DNA of 64,000 nucleotides. Origin: Leptodactylus fallax. Its lineage: Eukaryota; Chordata; Amphibia; Anura; Leptodactylidae. Shown here one piece after another: positions 11,813 to 25,300 of this stretch. Below the pieces are notes generated by a model, which saw only the letters and a list, made by a program, of their open reading frames with translations, was not told where the DNA came from and ran no database searches. A program made the translations under genes and the position numbers. How positions within the stretch are numbered: position 1 is the stretch's first letter; each line of letters opens with the position of its first letter. The DNA lies in NCBI GenBank assembly GCA_947044405.1, contig CAMRHE010000321.1, positions 1,860,001-1,924,000 of the forward strand, read 5' to 3'.

Positions 11813-11950
11813 GGTCACATGACCACTGGAGCTAATCAGCGGCTTCAGCAGAACTCTGGAAGAGACCCGGGAGAAGCCACCACCGGGACATGCCGGGAGG
11901 ACACCGGAATATTGCATTTTAAAAAATTTTTTCAATGCCCCCAGCTGATT
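11813..11950 (-). repeat. Dispersed repeat hosting the full-length L1
   Basis: Reverse-orientation copy of the family at 5,503-5,695. Its remainder lies beyond the L1 at 17,868-17,890 (GCCTGGACAACCCCTTTAT). The L1 therefore landed inside a pre-existing short repeat. Confidence 0.65.
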
Positions 11951-12111
11951 TAAAAGTTGTCGATTTTGGGGGCGGAATCTAGCCGCGATACGAAATGGTC
12001 GCATGATTTGAGAGCTCCTAGACTGAGTCTCATTGAGCGACGCTTACCAGCGACGAGCCCGCGGAGAGAGTAATTAACACTTACCCTAGCAACGAGTCCT
12101 CACCCTCGGAG

Positions 12112-13396
12112 ATGCCCAGGAAGCGAAAATCTGCGGTGAAGCCGCAAAACCTCCTGGATTTCTTCTTTTCTCCTGGTGGGGGAGAGGACCAAGATGGCGC
12201 CGGACCGCGCACAGAAACAGCCTCCAGGGCCTCGACTCCTTCTCGGGACCCTCCGGAGGAGACGCTCGCGTTCTCCACGCAGTGGAGAGCGCTGTCGGCC
12301 CCGTCTCTGCCGCAGCTCCTGGAAAGTGCGGGCTCGGGATCGCCTGGTTCTCCCCTCACGGCGGGCCGGGAGGGATGCAGATAACGGGCCTGCTCAAAAT
12401 GGCGCTGCGGGGCCTGCAGCTGCACACAACCCAGGGATGCAGCCTTCGCCTACTGCGAGCCCGGTTAAACAAAAGCCCAGGCTTCAAAACGCTGATCTGC
12501 AGGGAGAAGAGGTGAGCGACAATATACAACATACCCCTCCATCTATTGATTTCTTTGCAGATATACCGGCGACAGAGAGTTTGCTAACTGAGGCTTCCAT
12601 GAAAAATATGCTTATGGCCTTTTGTAAGTCATTAAAGACAGACATGTCCCTTAGGGTGAAACCGCTAGATAGAGATCTTCAAGAGCTAAAAAGCCGTACG
12701 GTACATGTTGAATCTAAAATGGCGGAATTTGCTGCATCACATAATGTTCTTATAGATGCGCACTACGACGTGGAAAGAGATGTGTCCTTCCTTAAAGCGA
12801 AGATAGCTGACTTAGAAGATCGATCCAGAAGAAATAATCTAAAATTTAGAGGGATCCCGGAATCAATTCCTCCAAAAGATTTAACGGTTTTCCTCCAAGA
12901 TATGATCAGATCACTATTACCGAATCTCACGAAAATGGATTTAACTATTGACAGAGCTCACAGAGTTCCGAGACCCTCACATCTAGATGAAACTGTACCC
13001 AGGGATGTTCTGGCAAAGATACATTTCTACAGTACTAAAGAGCTGGTTCTGCTGACCTCACGAAAGACAGGCCGCCTACCTGAACCATACCACAAGATTT
13101 CCATTTATTCGGATCTCTCAGCTACAACATTGCAAATTAGGCGACAATTTATCCCTATTACTACGGCATTACGTCAACACCACATTTTGTATAAATGGGG
13201 ATTCCCGGTCCGAGTGATCGTCTCTCGCAACAATCACGTCCATGTAATTAAGACTCTGGAGGAAGGGAAAAAATTGCTAACTGCATGGAATATTCCAATG
13301 GTTGATCCTCCACTCAAAAATTCACCCGGTCCAATGTCAGATGGTTGGCGCCAAGCGAAAACCCAAAGACGTCCGCAAAGAGGGCTACAAAGCTAG
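12112..13396 (+). pseudogene. L1 ORF1 (RNA-binding chaperone), frameshifted
   Basis: ORF1 proteins coat LINE RNA as trimers and act as chaperones during target-primed reverse transcription. The likely start is ATG 12,112 (MPRKRKSAVKPQNLLDFFF), a basic N-terminus followed by a low-complexity Ser/Pro/Gly region. This frame stops at 12,384. The continuation lies in the next frame from about 12,380 (DNGPAQNGAAG) to the stop at 13,396, so one frameshift separates the N-terminus from the rest. The second part has a coiled-coil-like stretch (DVERDVSFLKAKIADLEDRS near 12,770) and an RRM-like region with SRRNNLKFRGIPE (12,817) and DRAHRVPRP (12,952), typical of L1-type ORF1. A shorter protein could start in the second frame at ATG 12,194, but its N-terminus looks unnatural. 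About 425 residues in all. Confidence 0.85.
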
Positions 13397-13692
13397 GGAC
13401 TCATTTATCCTGGATTCCATATGTTCGTTGCTGTTGAACTAATCCCCCCAAGATCACGACAGCTGCTGGTTCGCTGTACTCTGTTCTTTTTCTTTCTATG
13501 TTTTTTTTTTTTCCTTGATACAGCTAAGATGGGTTGTCCATCAGTTCTGTAGTTTCTATGGTCTGTTTCTTTTCTGGTTCTGGCACACTGGGCGAAATGA
13601 ATACAAATGGTGGAGTCAACTCCACCATGCAGGGACGTCCTTTGTTGTGGGCAAGTGTGGTAAGACTCTTAATGCATTAATAATTGTATATT

Positions 13693-16600
13693 ATGGTACT
13701 TAAAGTTATGTCTATGAATGTCAGAGGGTTGAACTCAACTCAAAAAAGGGCCAACTTATGGCGCGAGGCGCGAGACCAATGCTGTGACATTCTTGCAGTA
13801 CAAGAAACCCACCTCTTGCAAGCAGATGCTTCTCGCATTCAACACCCAGCGTATCCAAATGTATTCCATGCTCACTATTCCTCGAAACGTAGAGGGGTGT
13901 TGATTGGAATTAGGGACTCAGTAGCGTTTCAACTATTGTCACAATATGCAGACCCGGGGGGGCGATTTATAATACTGACGTGCATTCTCAACAGTGTTAC
14001 TTATACGCTGGTATCAGCCTACGCCCCTAACAGGAAACAGGTGGCATTTTTAGGGAGACTGGTAAAAGCGGTGGAAAAAAGGAAGCCGGGATGTCTCATA
14101 TTGATGGGAGATTTTAATATGGCTCCGGACCCGGTGGTGGACACCACTTCGGGAGGGTTGACACGTCACCCCTCTTTTTCGCAAGCGCTATGGCGCCATG
14201 AATTATTTGACGCCTGGCGTATTCTCCACAATACAGAGAGAGACTATACATATTTCTCTTCTGTACATAATAGTTACTCACGGATAGATTTATTTCTACT
14301 TGAGCAATCCAGCCTCCCTATGGTTTTAAAATCTGATATCTCAGTAATCACTTGGTCAGACCATGCAGCAATAACCTTGACCTTAGCAGAAAAATATGAA
14401 TGCCCAAGAGCGTTCGTATGGCGGTGTAACGAATTCTTAATGTCACAACCGAAATTAAGAGCAACTTTAGAGAACGATCTGAAGGAATTCTTTCTGATTA
14501 ATGCCCCTTCTGCCCCTAGTCCTGATATACTGTGGAACTCTCACAAGGCTTTTATTAGAGGAACGTTCATTCGCCTGGGGCATATAGAAAAGAAAAACAG
14601 ATTGGCAGAGATGGATAGATTGCTCCACCAGATAAGATCCATTGACAACAGTAATAAAAAGTCCCCCTCTCCATCCAATGCAGCGAAATTGATGACATTA
14701 CGCCATCAACTGACAGCTTGTTTATTGCATAAATACGAGAAAAATCTAAAACGGACCAAAGCTACATATTATTCTCAGTCCAATAAAGCACGCAAACTCC
14801 TAGCTTCAAAACTTAAACAAAAGAATGCGAAATCCAGAATTCAATTCCTTCACAGTAAGGATGGGGCATATAAAATATACGACCCAAGAGGCATAGCTGA
14901 CGCATTTAGATCATTTTACGAAGGTCTCTATAATATCGCGGAAGACACAGCGGTAACTCCCCCAACGAGTTGCGACATTGAGCGCTTCCTTGCAGCTGCC
15001 CGTTTGCCTAAGCTCACTGAGTCACAACTGGACTCTTTAAATACACCCGTTACTGCGGAGGAGTTGTTGTCGGTTATTAAATCGCTGCCTTCTCATAAAT
15101 CGCCGGGCCCTGATGGCCTCACTAATGAATACTACAAACAATTTTTCCCAATCCTGAAGGACCCGTTGATGTCCTTCCTGGAGGCCGCGATTGAATCTGG
15201 CACTCTCCCAAAAGAAAACCAAGAAGCCTTAGTGGTTATGCTGCCAAAACCGGGAAAACCGGCCACTAGCCCCCAAAATTTCCGACCTATTTCTTTATTG
15301 AATTCTGACTTGAAAATCTATGCTAAATTAATAGCAACTAGATTAGCAGCTTGTCTTCCGAGCTTGATAAATAATGACCAAGTGGGATTTGTCAAAGGGA
15401 GGCAATCTTACGATAATACTAGACGCATTCTGAACCTCATGCATCACATTGATTGTAGGAGAGTGGAGGCGGTGATCCTCGTATTGGATGCTGAGAAGAC
15501 ATTTGATCGCATTTGCTGGTCGTATGCCTTCTCGGTACTCAGATCTATGGGATTTTCTGGAGCTATCTTGAGAGCGATAGAGGCCTCTGCGAGAGTGTTC
15601 AGCAATGGAGTGGTATCGGACCCTTTTCTGATAACAAATGGGACCAGACAGGGATGCCCCCTGTCGCCCCTGATATTTGTTCTTTCCATGGAACCATTGG
15701 CCCAAACACTTAGACTAGATACGGGAATAAGGGGCATTGATATAAGGCATAAAACTCATCTTATATCACTCTACGCTGATGATATTATTCTCACCATGTC
15801 TAAGCCACAAACATCTATCCCTCGCTTAATGGATACTATTACGGAGTTTGGGCAATTGTCGTTTTATAAACTGAACATGGCCAAATCACAAGCGCTACCT
15901 TTGAATGTCCCTCCTTCTTTGCTTCATCAGTTGAAGTCGAACTATGACTTTGATTGGAGGGAAGACAATGTCCAATACCTGGGGACCCAGATGACAAAAT
16001 CCTTAGGGACCCTTTATAGAAGTAACTATATACCAATGTTAAAACTACTACAAGAAGAGACGGAGCGAATGTCAAAAACAGATACCTCTTGGATAGGCAG
16101 AGTAGCGGCCTTCAAAATGTTGCTACTGCCTAGACTTTTATATTTGTTTCGCACGCTCCCGATATCAATTCTGGTTTCCTTCTTTGAAACAGCACAAAGG
16201 GTGATTTCAAAGTATATATGAAATGGGAAGAGACCCAGAGTCAACAAGAGCTTCCTATTTAAGCAAAAGGAGGCAGGAGGGCTGGGAGTTCCACTGATAA
16301 GAAACTATTATATAGCCTCACTGGTTACTCAGTGCGCTAGGTGGAAATCAATGGACACCGCGGTCCCATGGCTACACATAGAGCAGGCATTTATAGCTCC
16401 TCTAAAATTGGAAGATGCGCTGTGGTTGCCCTTCTGGAACATTTCAGCTCCTGGATCCTTCTCCCTGGTCATGGTTGCCTCATTGGCGGCATGGAAGTTA
16501 ATGCACGGGAAAGCTAACCCTATGAAACATTTTCATATTTCTGAAATGCCTCTGTCACTAATGACATGGGTAATCGATGATTTAGAAATCTCGGACTGGA

Positions 16601-17459
16601 AATCGAGAGGTATTACGCAGATTTCTCACTTATATTCCGACACTAAACAACCTATACCGTTTGCAGATATAAGACAGCAATATGGGGTCCCTAATAGTGA
16701 TTTCCTTAAGTACTTTCAAATAAGGCACTTCGTGTCTAAACATCCTGTGACACTTTTGCCCCATAGTGGTGCACTTTTCACTTGGTTATCAACCAAGGTG
16801 AGAGGGTTGCGTTTTCTATATGACAGAATAGACAAACTTTCGACCTTTACTAGATCTACCCCATTCCGTTATTGGGAGAGAGACTTAGGGATAGCCATCA
16901 CCCTAGTGGAATGGCAACAGGCAATTAGGCTGATCCATGTGTCCATATAGAGACAGCCATGAAAATGATCTTACGATGGTATAGGACCCCGACTATGTTA
17001 CAGTTAGCTTATCCCTCCGAATCAGGGAATTGTTGGAGGGGATGTGGAGGAAGAGGATCCCTTCTCCATATTTTGGGGAATTGCCCCATAATTCAAGGAT
17101 ACTGGGTCAGGGTTTTTGAGATGCTCTCGGAGATACTCGACTTCCGACTCCAGTACACCCCTGACCTGGCTATTTTGATAATCGGAATTCCCAATGCACT
17201 GAAAGCACACAGAAAACTTATATGCAAAATTTTGACCATAGCCAAATTGATGTTAGTGCAGAGATGGAAGACAGTAGCTCCTCCGCCTATGTCGGATATG
17301 CTAATGGCAGTAAATAATACATACATATATGAAAGAATACTAGCACTGGGAAATAACTCCTTCCATAGCTTTGAGAAGATTTGGGAAGCATGGATCTATT
17401 CCAGGTTCGCTCTGAAAGAGGACAAAGCTGTTACAGGAAACCCGGGAGGGAGGATGTAG
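13693..17459 (+). pseudogene. L1 ORF2 (endonuclease and reverse transcriptase)
   Basis: Start taken at ATG 13,693 (MVLKVMSMNVRGLN), just upstream of the endonuclease core. Domain order: APE-type endonuclease, about residues 1-235 (NVRGLN; QETHLL; LMGDFNMA; TWSDHAAITL), linker, reverse transcriptase about 470-770 (KSPGPDGLTNEYY, NFRPISLLN, LVLDAEKTFDR, GTRQGCPLSPLIF, and catalytic YADD at residues 694-697), then a C-terminal region with a Cys/His knuckle (CWRGCG...H...C near 17,030-17,090). All catalytic motifs are intact. Two lesions break it: an in-frame TGA at 16,219-16,221 (codon 843) where related L1 proteins have a sense codon, and a frameshift near 16,945. Uninterrupted length would be about 1,255 residues, normal for the family. 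The first 842 residues remain open. Confidence 0.95.
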
Positions 17460-17832
17460 TGCCGTGTGGATGGGGGCTTAGCTTGCTAAAATCGGGGCAG
17501 ACGGAACAGAGGAGGAGTAGGAAACAGGAAAGGACGAAACTGAGTGTCGATACATACACACAAACAGAGGCCCTATAACCAAGGGAAGGTCGGAAATGAG
17601 GAACACATTCTAGGAGGGATTGATGGTAGCCCGTTAAGTGTGCCCGAAAGTTATGGTTATAGTTATAGTTTACTATGTTAGTATTTTAAATATCTGTCTT
17701 ATTGATGTATAGCCTGAGAATGTATCTTGGAAGGAAGCATTGTATTATTTCGCAAATTATATTATACTGTATACCAAGGTACACCACAATATATGTCAAT
17801 TGTGTTCTTTATCTTATTTTCTTGAAAATGCA

Positions 17833-17838
17833 AATAAA
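17833..17838 (+). promoter_or_regulatory. AATAAA polyadenylation signal at L1 3' end
   Basis: AATAAA occurs 12 bp before the inferred 3' end of the L1 at 17,850. This is the expected position for the signal that terminates the element transcript. Confidence 0.55.
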
Positions 17839-17890
17839 AATTATTGAAACTAAAAGTTGTCGATTTTTGCCTGGACAACCCCTTTATATA

Positions 17891-19130
17891 AGTGTCTAGT
17901 TGGTGTTCTCCAAATCCAACTACATCAATTTTTCATGTATATTAAACCAGTTTTAATTTCATCTAATGAAACAGTTATCTGAATTATATTTGTAGTCTGC
18001 CCTAATTCTGCCAAGACTTGGCTCTGACTTGCAGAATAAAGTGGATTTGAAAAAAATGTCACAAAAGAGAAAAAATAAATCTTGAGAAGAATTTGGGGAC
18101 TCATGCCGAGGAACATGTTAAATGCCTGCAAGAAAACCATTGCATTATAGCCATGTCAATCTGCGTAACATCTTGCTCAAAGCCCTCTTCCATAATAAAA
18201 GTAGGCATCAGTATAATTTTCCCTCTACAAGGATCCTCTGCTTGATTACTCATGAAAGGACTTCTAAAAGAATAAGAGCCCTTGATTCTGGTCCTACTAT
18301 GTGAACCAAGTGATCCCAGAAAGAAAAGTGTGCTTTTTCTCTTTATTCTTCAAGGCATGTTCATAATCAAGTCTGTCGCAACCTGTTATGATTCAATGAC
18401 TAACATTTCTCTCAGGCACTGAAAGATGGCACTTTAATAAAACATACTCAGGGGGATTATTCAGAAAGACACTATGGCATTGCTAGTTTTACACAGAAAT
18501 TATTCAGAGCCAGTAGAATCATGACTGAATATCTAAAAATTTAGGGGATAAATCCAAAATTGTATAGTAGAAACAGATATGCTGAGTGTTCAGTATATTG
18601 CTTGTCTTCATATGTTGCCATTTTGTTGGTTTCTTTACTATAGGCATTACTAACACTAGGTATGCAGTTGGCAATAAGACATTTCAATCAACACCATCAA
18701 ATATATAAAAAATATGGCTTTAATGTCATAAAAATTGTGGCAGCATCTATTGTTTGTTCAAAATGGTCAAATCTACTCACCAGTTATTGTCTAAAGGTTA
18801 CATAATGTTTGGTTACAGAAGAAATCTAGCCTTTCTAAATAATCTTTGATACAGTAGATGGTGTCTTGAGAAAAAGTGGTGCCTGAGACAGCTGGCCACC
18901 ACTTCAATAGAAGAGATGACACTGAACACAGGTAATGCTGACAGAACCAAGCTACAAAAGAGAACCTGGATGTACATACGCAACAATGCAAAGAACAGAA
19001 AAGGCAACAGTATCAATCATCCACTGATCATTTTTATTGATCTAACAACATATGGTAAAATGCATTGTTTCAATGTCTCTGTCTTTTCCAAGAAAACCCC
19101 TTGCTCTTTCATGCTGTTAGCAATGACACC
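17891..19130. other. No feature recognised
   Basis: AT-rich unique-looking sequence. ORFs are short, lack family motifs and occur on both strands. I see no repeat termini. It may be unique host intergenic DNA. Confidence 0.5.
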
Positions 19131-19731
19131 ACATGTAAAAGAAATATCACAAGAAAGAAAATAATTTCTTTGCACAAGAAAGGTGAAGACTGCAAGATCA
19201 GCAAAGCTTTATTTATCTATCAGAATACTGTAGCAAAAATATTAATAAAAATTTAACAAAGATGGAACTGCAGCCACACACAGAGACGTCCAGGCCACCC
19301 ACAGAAGTTAACAGCTAAACAGGAGTGTCTTCTGATAAGGAGGGTTGAAGAAAATCCCCATGCAAGTTCACTGCAGTTAGCTAATGAAGTAGGAAGCTGG
19401 GGGGTTTCCTGTGAGACAACACAATATACACTGCAGAGGAATGGCATGAATGGGTGCCATCCACAATGGTAACTTCTCCTAAAGGCCAGGCACAAAAAAA
19501 GCCCACCTACAATTTGTCAGAACCCAGAAGATGATGATGAAGACCAAGGTAAAGGTTTTTGGAACTAATGGCTTCAAAACTGTATGGTGTCGCCAAGGTA
19601 AGGAGTACAAAGAAAAATGCATGGTGCCCAAAGTGAAACATGGTGGTGGCTGTGTGCTTATATTGGGCTGCATGAGTGCTGCTGGGATCAGGGAACTGCA
19701 TTTCATTGATGCTATCATGAATTCACAGATA

Positions 19732-20634
<903 letters not shown>

Positions 20635-20990
20635 TATACTGCTCTATATTGAAAGAGTCCTCAGTTTTCGTGAATTTTTCCAACTTCACAAATATCCAAA
20701 ACACACATCTTTAGCCACTGTTGAGTTTCTGAAGAAGAAAAGAGTGAAAGTGGTTCAGTGTCCAAGTATGTCCCTGGATCTGAACCTAACTGAACACCTA
20801 TGTGGAATGCTGAAGAGACAAGCTGAACATCACTCTCCATCCAGCATCCAAGCTCTAAAAGAGGTCATTTTTGAAGAATGGAAAAAGATAGATGTCACAA
20901 TATGTCACCAATTTGTTCATTCTATGCCCAGAAGACTTGCTGCTGTCAAAAAAAATCATGAAGGTCATACAAAATAGTACCTATTGTAGT

Positions 20991-22329
20991 TTTGGATGTG
21001 AGAGGTATTCATTTTTTAATCAACTAATTTGAGTTAAACTGTAGATTTTATCATGTAAGGTACAGTATATTATTAAGCATAATTTTATGTTATAGGTCAA
21101 ACAAATGTCCCATTAAACTCAGTCTTGTCAACATTTCGGAAATTGTTCTTGTGTTCAGTGAGGTAATGATTATAATTTTATATATAATATTATATTATCC
21201 ACCAAAGGTCTTGTCTGATATATTTGGACACATTGTTACAAACAAAGTAAAAATATAAAAGTTAAATCATAGTTAAGAAACAAACATTTTTGTGGGAGAT
21301 TTATCAAGACTAGTGTTTCCTATGCCAGCCTTTCCAGGAGTAAGATGCACCTAATGTATTTAGAGGTTTATGCATCTTCTGCCCATCATGCACCAGAATC
21401 TCAAATCTAAACCATTTAGGAGCTAACATGGACTCAAGCCATAATTCACACCAGTTTCTAGTGTATATTATAGTAACTCTACCAAGCAGGGAAGGCCACA
21501 CTCCCTCATACTATGGCTGATGTTCAACACCACCAATTACACATGAAAGTGTCATATGGTGTTCAAAAGTCACACATTTTTGTGAAAAAAGAAAACAGTC
21601 ATGCACCAAAACTTGTGACTTTTATCATACATTTTACAGCAGACACTACTGTAAATGGTATGATAAATATCCCCCTATTTATGTAAAAATGGTAAAAAAG
21701 GGAAAAAGACCAGGGGACAATAAATACATCATGTTCCAACAAGTCCTGGTACTGACAGAACATAACCACACAAAAAATTTTAGATAAGGCCTGAAATGCC
21801 TTCAATATTCAGGGATTAAATGCTTGCATAAGGTGGACATGAATGGAGTTGTGACAGGCAAATATATTAGTCAGAATGTGCTGAAAGCTGTGCTGAGCAC
21901 TATATCCTTGGCCCTATTACTGTAGAGGTAGTAGCACCCAGAACAATCTAATTCCATGTGCAGATAATTAGAACAGCAATTACACCATAATGGAAGACAC
22001 TTAAGACATCACAAAAGGATTTGGTTCTCGACAGCTCTGATGATACTTTCACTCCAGTGATGGATGCTGGTGTTATTCTGGTGTCTATTAATGTTCTGAA
22101 AATATTCTGATGAAGCAATGCTCTCTCCTACATCCAGAAATAAATTTTATTTTGCTAGGGATATTTTTACATACAAAGAAATAGACATTCAAATATTTCT
22201 GTGTGTGTCATTCAACACAAGCAGATTCTTCTAAATGTTGGTATATGCAGTAGATATAAAAGATATAAAAAATAACAGGGCGTTTTGTAGATTAATAGGG
22301 TAGTCACAATATCACTTGTCCAAACATTA
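20991..22329. other. No feature recognised
   Basis: AT-rich sequence without motif-bearing ORFs. A block around 21,296-21,520 has the style of a short dispersed repeat, but no second copy exists in the window to support it. Confidence 0.4.
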
Positions 22330-23240
22330 ACCCATTCTTGATATCTAGAAACGGCAATCCATTACTATGATAGCCAGGAGCCTGTTGAAGCATCCCAGGC
22401 TTGTCATTGTGGAGCTTGCATTATGTGCTGCCATAGGCAGCAAGTAATAGAAGTGAATGCATTTTACAATACATTGCAATACATTAGTTATACAGTATAT
22501 TGTAGCGTTTATCAAATCCCCAGGGGTTCAAATCCCCTAGAGGAACTAATAATAAAAGTAAAAAAAAAAGATTAAAAAAAACTATAAAATTTGAAACCAC
22601 CCCCTTTCCCTAGATCACATGTACAAATAAATAAACAAAAACAAACATAGGCACATTAGGTGTCTGAAAATGCCAGAACGCTAAAAATGTTAATCCCATA
22701 CAGTGAATGCCATAGTGGTAAAAAATCTAAATGGCATGTTTTCCCAATTTTGCTCACCCCCTCCAAAAAAAAATTGAACAAAAAATTTATCAAAACGTCA
22801 GACATTCTCCAAAATGCCATAAATAAATGCTATAACTTGCAAAAAAGACACCTTAAACAGCTTTGTACACAGAAATATAAAAAAAAGTTATAGGTGTCAG
22901 AATATGGTGACAATAATTTTTTTTATTTTTCAAAGCTGCGGATTTTTGTATTTGGTATTAAAACATATTAAAAATTACATAAATTTGGTACCACCGTGAT
23001 TGTATCAATACGTGCAAAATAGGTAATGTTTCAATTTTTTTTTCCTGCACAGTGAAAGCTATAAAAACAAAACCGATAAAAAATGGCACAATTGCAATTT
23101 TTTTTTTTCTAATTTCACCCCATTTTAAATTTTCTTGAGCTTCCCAATACATCCTACAGAATATTAAATTGTACAATTAAGAAGTAGAACTCCTGCAAAA
23201 CATAAGCATTGAGATGGCTCTGTGAATGGAAAAAATGAAA
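22330..23240. repeat. Dispersed A-rich repeat, copy 2 (longer)
   Basis: Shares ordered landmarks with 2,205-2,560 and extends further on both sides: a GATAGCCAGGAGCCTGTTGAAG block at the left, a GGGGTTCAAATCCCCTAGAGG segment near 22,523, A-rich runs, GACATTCTCCAAAATG near 22,800, and a GGTACCACCGTGAT segment near 22,987. No protein or terminal repeats. It is probably a high-copy anuran repeat; this rests on general familiarity, not on a search. Confidence 0.55.
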
Positions 23241-23562
23241 AATGGCTGTCTTCAGTTAATTTTTACTATTGCATAAGGCAACACATTTTTAAAGTATTTG
23301 GAATTGCTTTTATTACCTTATTTTGTCTCATTTACCTTGTAAATATGACCAAAATTGCCATCCCTATCCTGCAAAACTCATTTCACAGACAAATGTTGCT
23401 ATGTAAAAGCTGTACTTATCACTGTATAATGAGTATAGATTTAGGTTCTTAGACCCACCTTTTCTCCAGCATGCCTGCACTTGCTATTAATACCCAATGC
23501 TCTCCAAATGTGCATCGATATTTCCACACCTACATCCTCTGTCCTCAGGATAATTGTTTCTT

Positions 23563-24669
23563 TTTTTTTTTTTTTTAACTGTTTATTTAAAGAGTTTTAG
23601 CATATAAAGAAGGTAACAAAACAAGGCAAAAATGAAAGTGAAAAAAACATAAAGAAATAAAGAACATTGTAAACACAGAATAATCGGAGAGCCCCAGGCA
23701 CCTCCAAATAAATACAAGGCAGGTAAACAATGCAATGTGCAAACAAGCAGGCCAACGAGGGCCCAGAAGAAACCAGCTAACCAACAACAAAACAGGGTAA
23801 GACGAGACAGGAGGACAAAGGGAGAAAGCGGGAGGCCATCCAGAATTGGGGAGGCAGATAATCATCCAGGTCAGAGAGAATGATTAACCCAGAACTCGTC
23901 CCATGGTTTCCAGATCAGGTGGAACTTCTCTTCCTCGTTATGAAGTAAAGCTGTCAGGTACTCCAGGGATTGGGCATCCTTAATCCTGGAATATAACTCC
24001 TCCAGTGCCAGGGGGGCAGGCTGCCGCCAGTGTTTAGCAATCAGGCATCAAGCAGAAGTGACGAGTAGTAGCAGGAGCTGAAGAGAGGGCTGGCACAATT
24101 TGTAGGGGGGAAGGTTAAAAAGGTAATTCCTGGGGAACAAGGGGAGACTAAAACCCAACATCTGTTGCAAAAGTCCTTGGAGGTGAATCCAGTAGGGTTG
24201 AAGAAGGGGGCAGGCACAAAAGAGATGGAAAATATGTGCAGGACGAGTACCATAATGCCAACAGCAATCCTGTCAAAAGATTGGAATAAACCTAGCGTAT
24301 GATACCAGTCCAACAATATCTTAAATAAATTTTCTTGTGCGACACATCTAGAAGTCTTGGGTGCCCTGTTCCAGATAAGGGACCAGTCAATACTCGAAAT
24401 GGGTGCCCCCAAATAAGTCTCCCACCGTGACATATAGGTATGCGAAGGTAGGCGGTATATGTCAGAGATAAGCCCAGTTGTCCCAACGCCTGATTTACAG
24501 AGTCTCTCAAAAAGTGCAGGGGTAGGTGCTACGGGGCCCCGAAAAATAGAGGAGGCCATATGGGAGACCTGGATGTACGTGAACTCACTGGACCCGGGGA
24601 GGCCAAACATGGACTGGAGACCGGCAAACGGTAAAAGAGTCTGGGTCTTATAATCTATGATGTCGGCCA
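23563..24669 (-). mobile_element. 5'-truncated L1 insertion with target duplication
   Basis: A minus-strand L1 3' fragment. It ends in a poly(A) tail (T-run on the plus strand, 23,561-23,576) and is flanked by a 16-bp direct repeat, AGGATAATTGTTTCTT, at 23,547-23,562 and 24,670-24,685. This is a typical truncated target-primed insertion. It contains only the C-terminal part of ORF2 and a 3' untranslated region of about 480 bp. Confidence 0.9.
24041..24669 (-). pseudogene. L1 ORF2 C-terminal fragment
   Basis: The first residues (MADIIDYKTQTLLPFAGLQ) and segments such as SHTYMSRWETYLG and ENLFKILLDWYHT match the style of the region after the reverse transcriptase in L1 ORF2, comparable with WERDLG...MKMILRWYRTP in the full-length copy at 11,968-17,850. 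Later codons degrade. No catalytic motif is included; it has no function of its own. Confidence 0.75.
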
Positions 24670-24866
24670 AGGATAATTGTTTCTTAATGCAGTGGGGATA
24701 TAAAATATGTATTTAATATATTAAAGACGTCTTCACTACAATAAATGTTTCCTACCCTTCATATATCCCCTTTTCTGCCCCTATTTACCACCAGAACTAT
24801 GTAATACATAAATACATAACTAAATAAATATAGATATATATTTATATCTCTATATATGAATACATA

Positions 24867-25254
24867 CAGTGGGGAAAAAAAAGTATTTAGTCAGCCACCA
24901 ATTGTGCAAGTTCTCCCACTTAAAAAGATGAGAGAGGCCTGTAATTGTCATCATAAGTAGACCTCAACTATGAGAGACACAATGAGAAAACATATGTAGA
25001 AAATCACATTGTCTGAGTTTTTAAGGGGTACCATCATTTCTGTCCAGGCACAGGAGTTTTCTTTTTCTTTTCATGAGTTTTCTTTTTAAAAAAAATTCTG
25101 TTGAAGCATGGTTGAAAAGCAATGTCTGACTTTCATTTGTTCATTTTCATAGAATTTTTATATATTATTACTTTTGTCAGATTCAAGTTATTTCTGTAAC
25201 CATTGTGGGTTTTTCTTTCATTAAACGAGGGTTACCAACAATTTTGTCCACATG
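24867..25254 (+). mobile_element. Chimeric Tc1: family 1 left end, family 2 right end
   Basis: TA-flanked at both sides. 24,867-25,022 is the family-1 terminus (CAGTGGGGAAAAAAAAG and onward), joined without spacer to 25,023-25,254, the family-2 3' flank and terminus ending in the inverted copy of CATGTGGACAAAATTG. There is no transposase. The two termini are not inverted copies of each other. Confidence 0.8.
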
Positions 25255-25257
25255 TAT

Positions 25258-25260
<3 letters not shown>

Positions 25261-25297
<37 letters not shown>
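25261..25297. repeat. (TA)n tract between two Tc1 elements
   Basis: About 18 TA units between the right end of the chimeric element (25,254) and the left end of the complete Tc1 (25,298). Confidence 0.95.

Positions 25298-25300
<3 letters not shown>

Larger units (their letters stand above)
11968..17850 (+). mobile_element. Full-length L1-clade retrotransposon, 5.9 kb
   Basis: Complete non-LTR element: about 144 bp of 5' leader, ORF1, a spacer of about 300 bp, ORF2, and a 3' untranslated region of about 390 bp ending in CAAATAAAAATTATTGAAAC. It is flanked by a perfect 17-bp target-site duplication, TAAAAGTTGTCGATTTT, at 11,951-11,967 and 17,851-17,867, the hallmark of target-primed reverse transcription. 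There is no long poly(A) tail. Only three lesions are seen in about 5 kb of coding sequence (one in ORF1, two in ORF2), so the insertion is fairly young or was mutated just before or after insertion. Confidence 0.95.

Noticed and set aside
12176..12384. Upstream extension of L1 ORF1 in the second frame, starting at a GTG
   Set aside because: A non-ATG start is not credible here, and the peptide in this frame is Arg-rich noise from GC-rich DNA, whereas the first frame gives a natural ORF1 N-terminus. A frameshift explains the data better.
18791..19016. Cys/Leu-rich minus-strand ORFs that look like signal peptides
   Set aside because: Two overlapping frames of similar length, no homology recognised and AT-rich context; hydrophobicity comes from T-rich codons.
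22523..22545. GGGGTTCAAATCCCCTA, a tRNA T-arm or B-box lookalike
   Set aside because: No A-box, acceptor stem or cloverleaf can be built around it; it lies inside a dispersed repeat.
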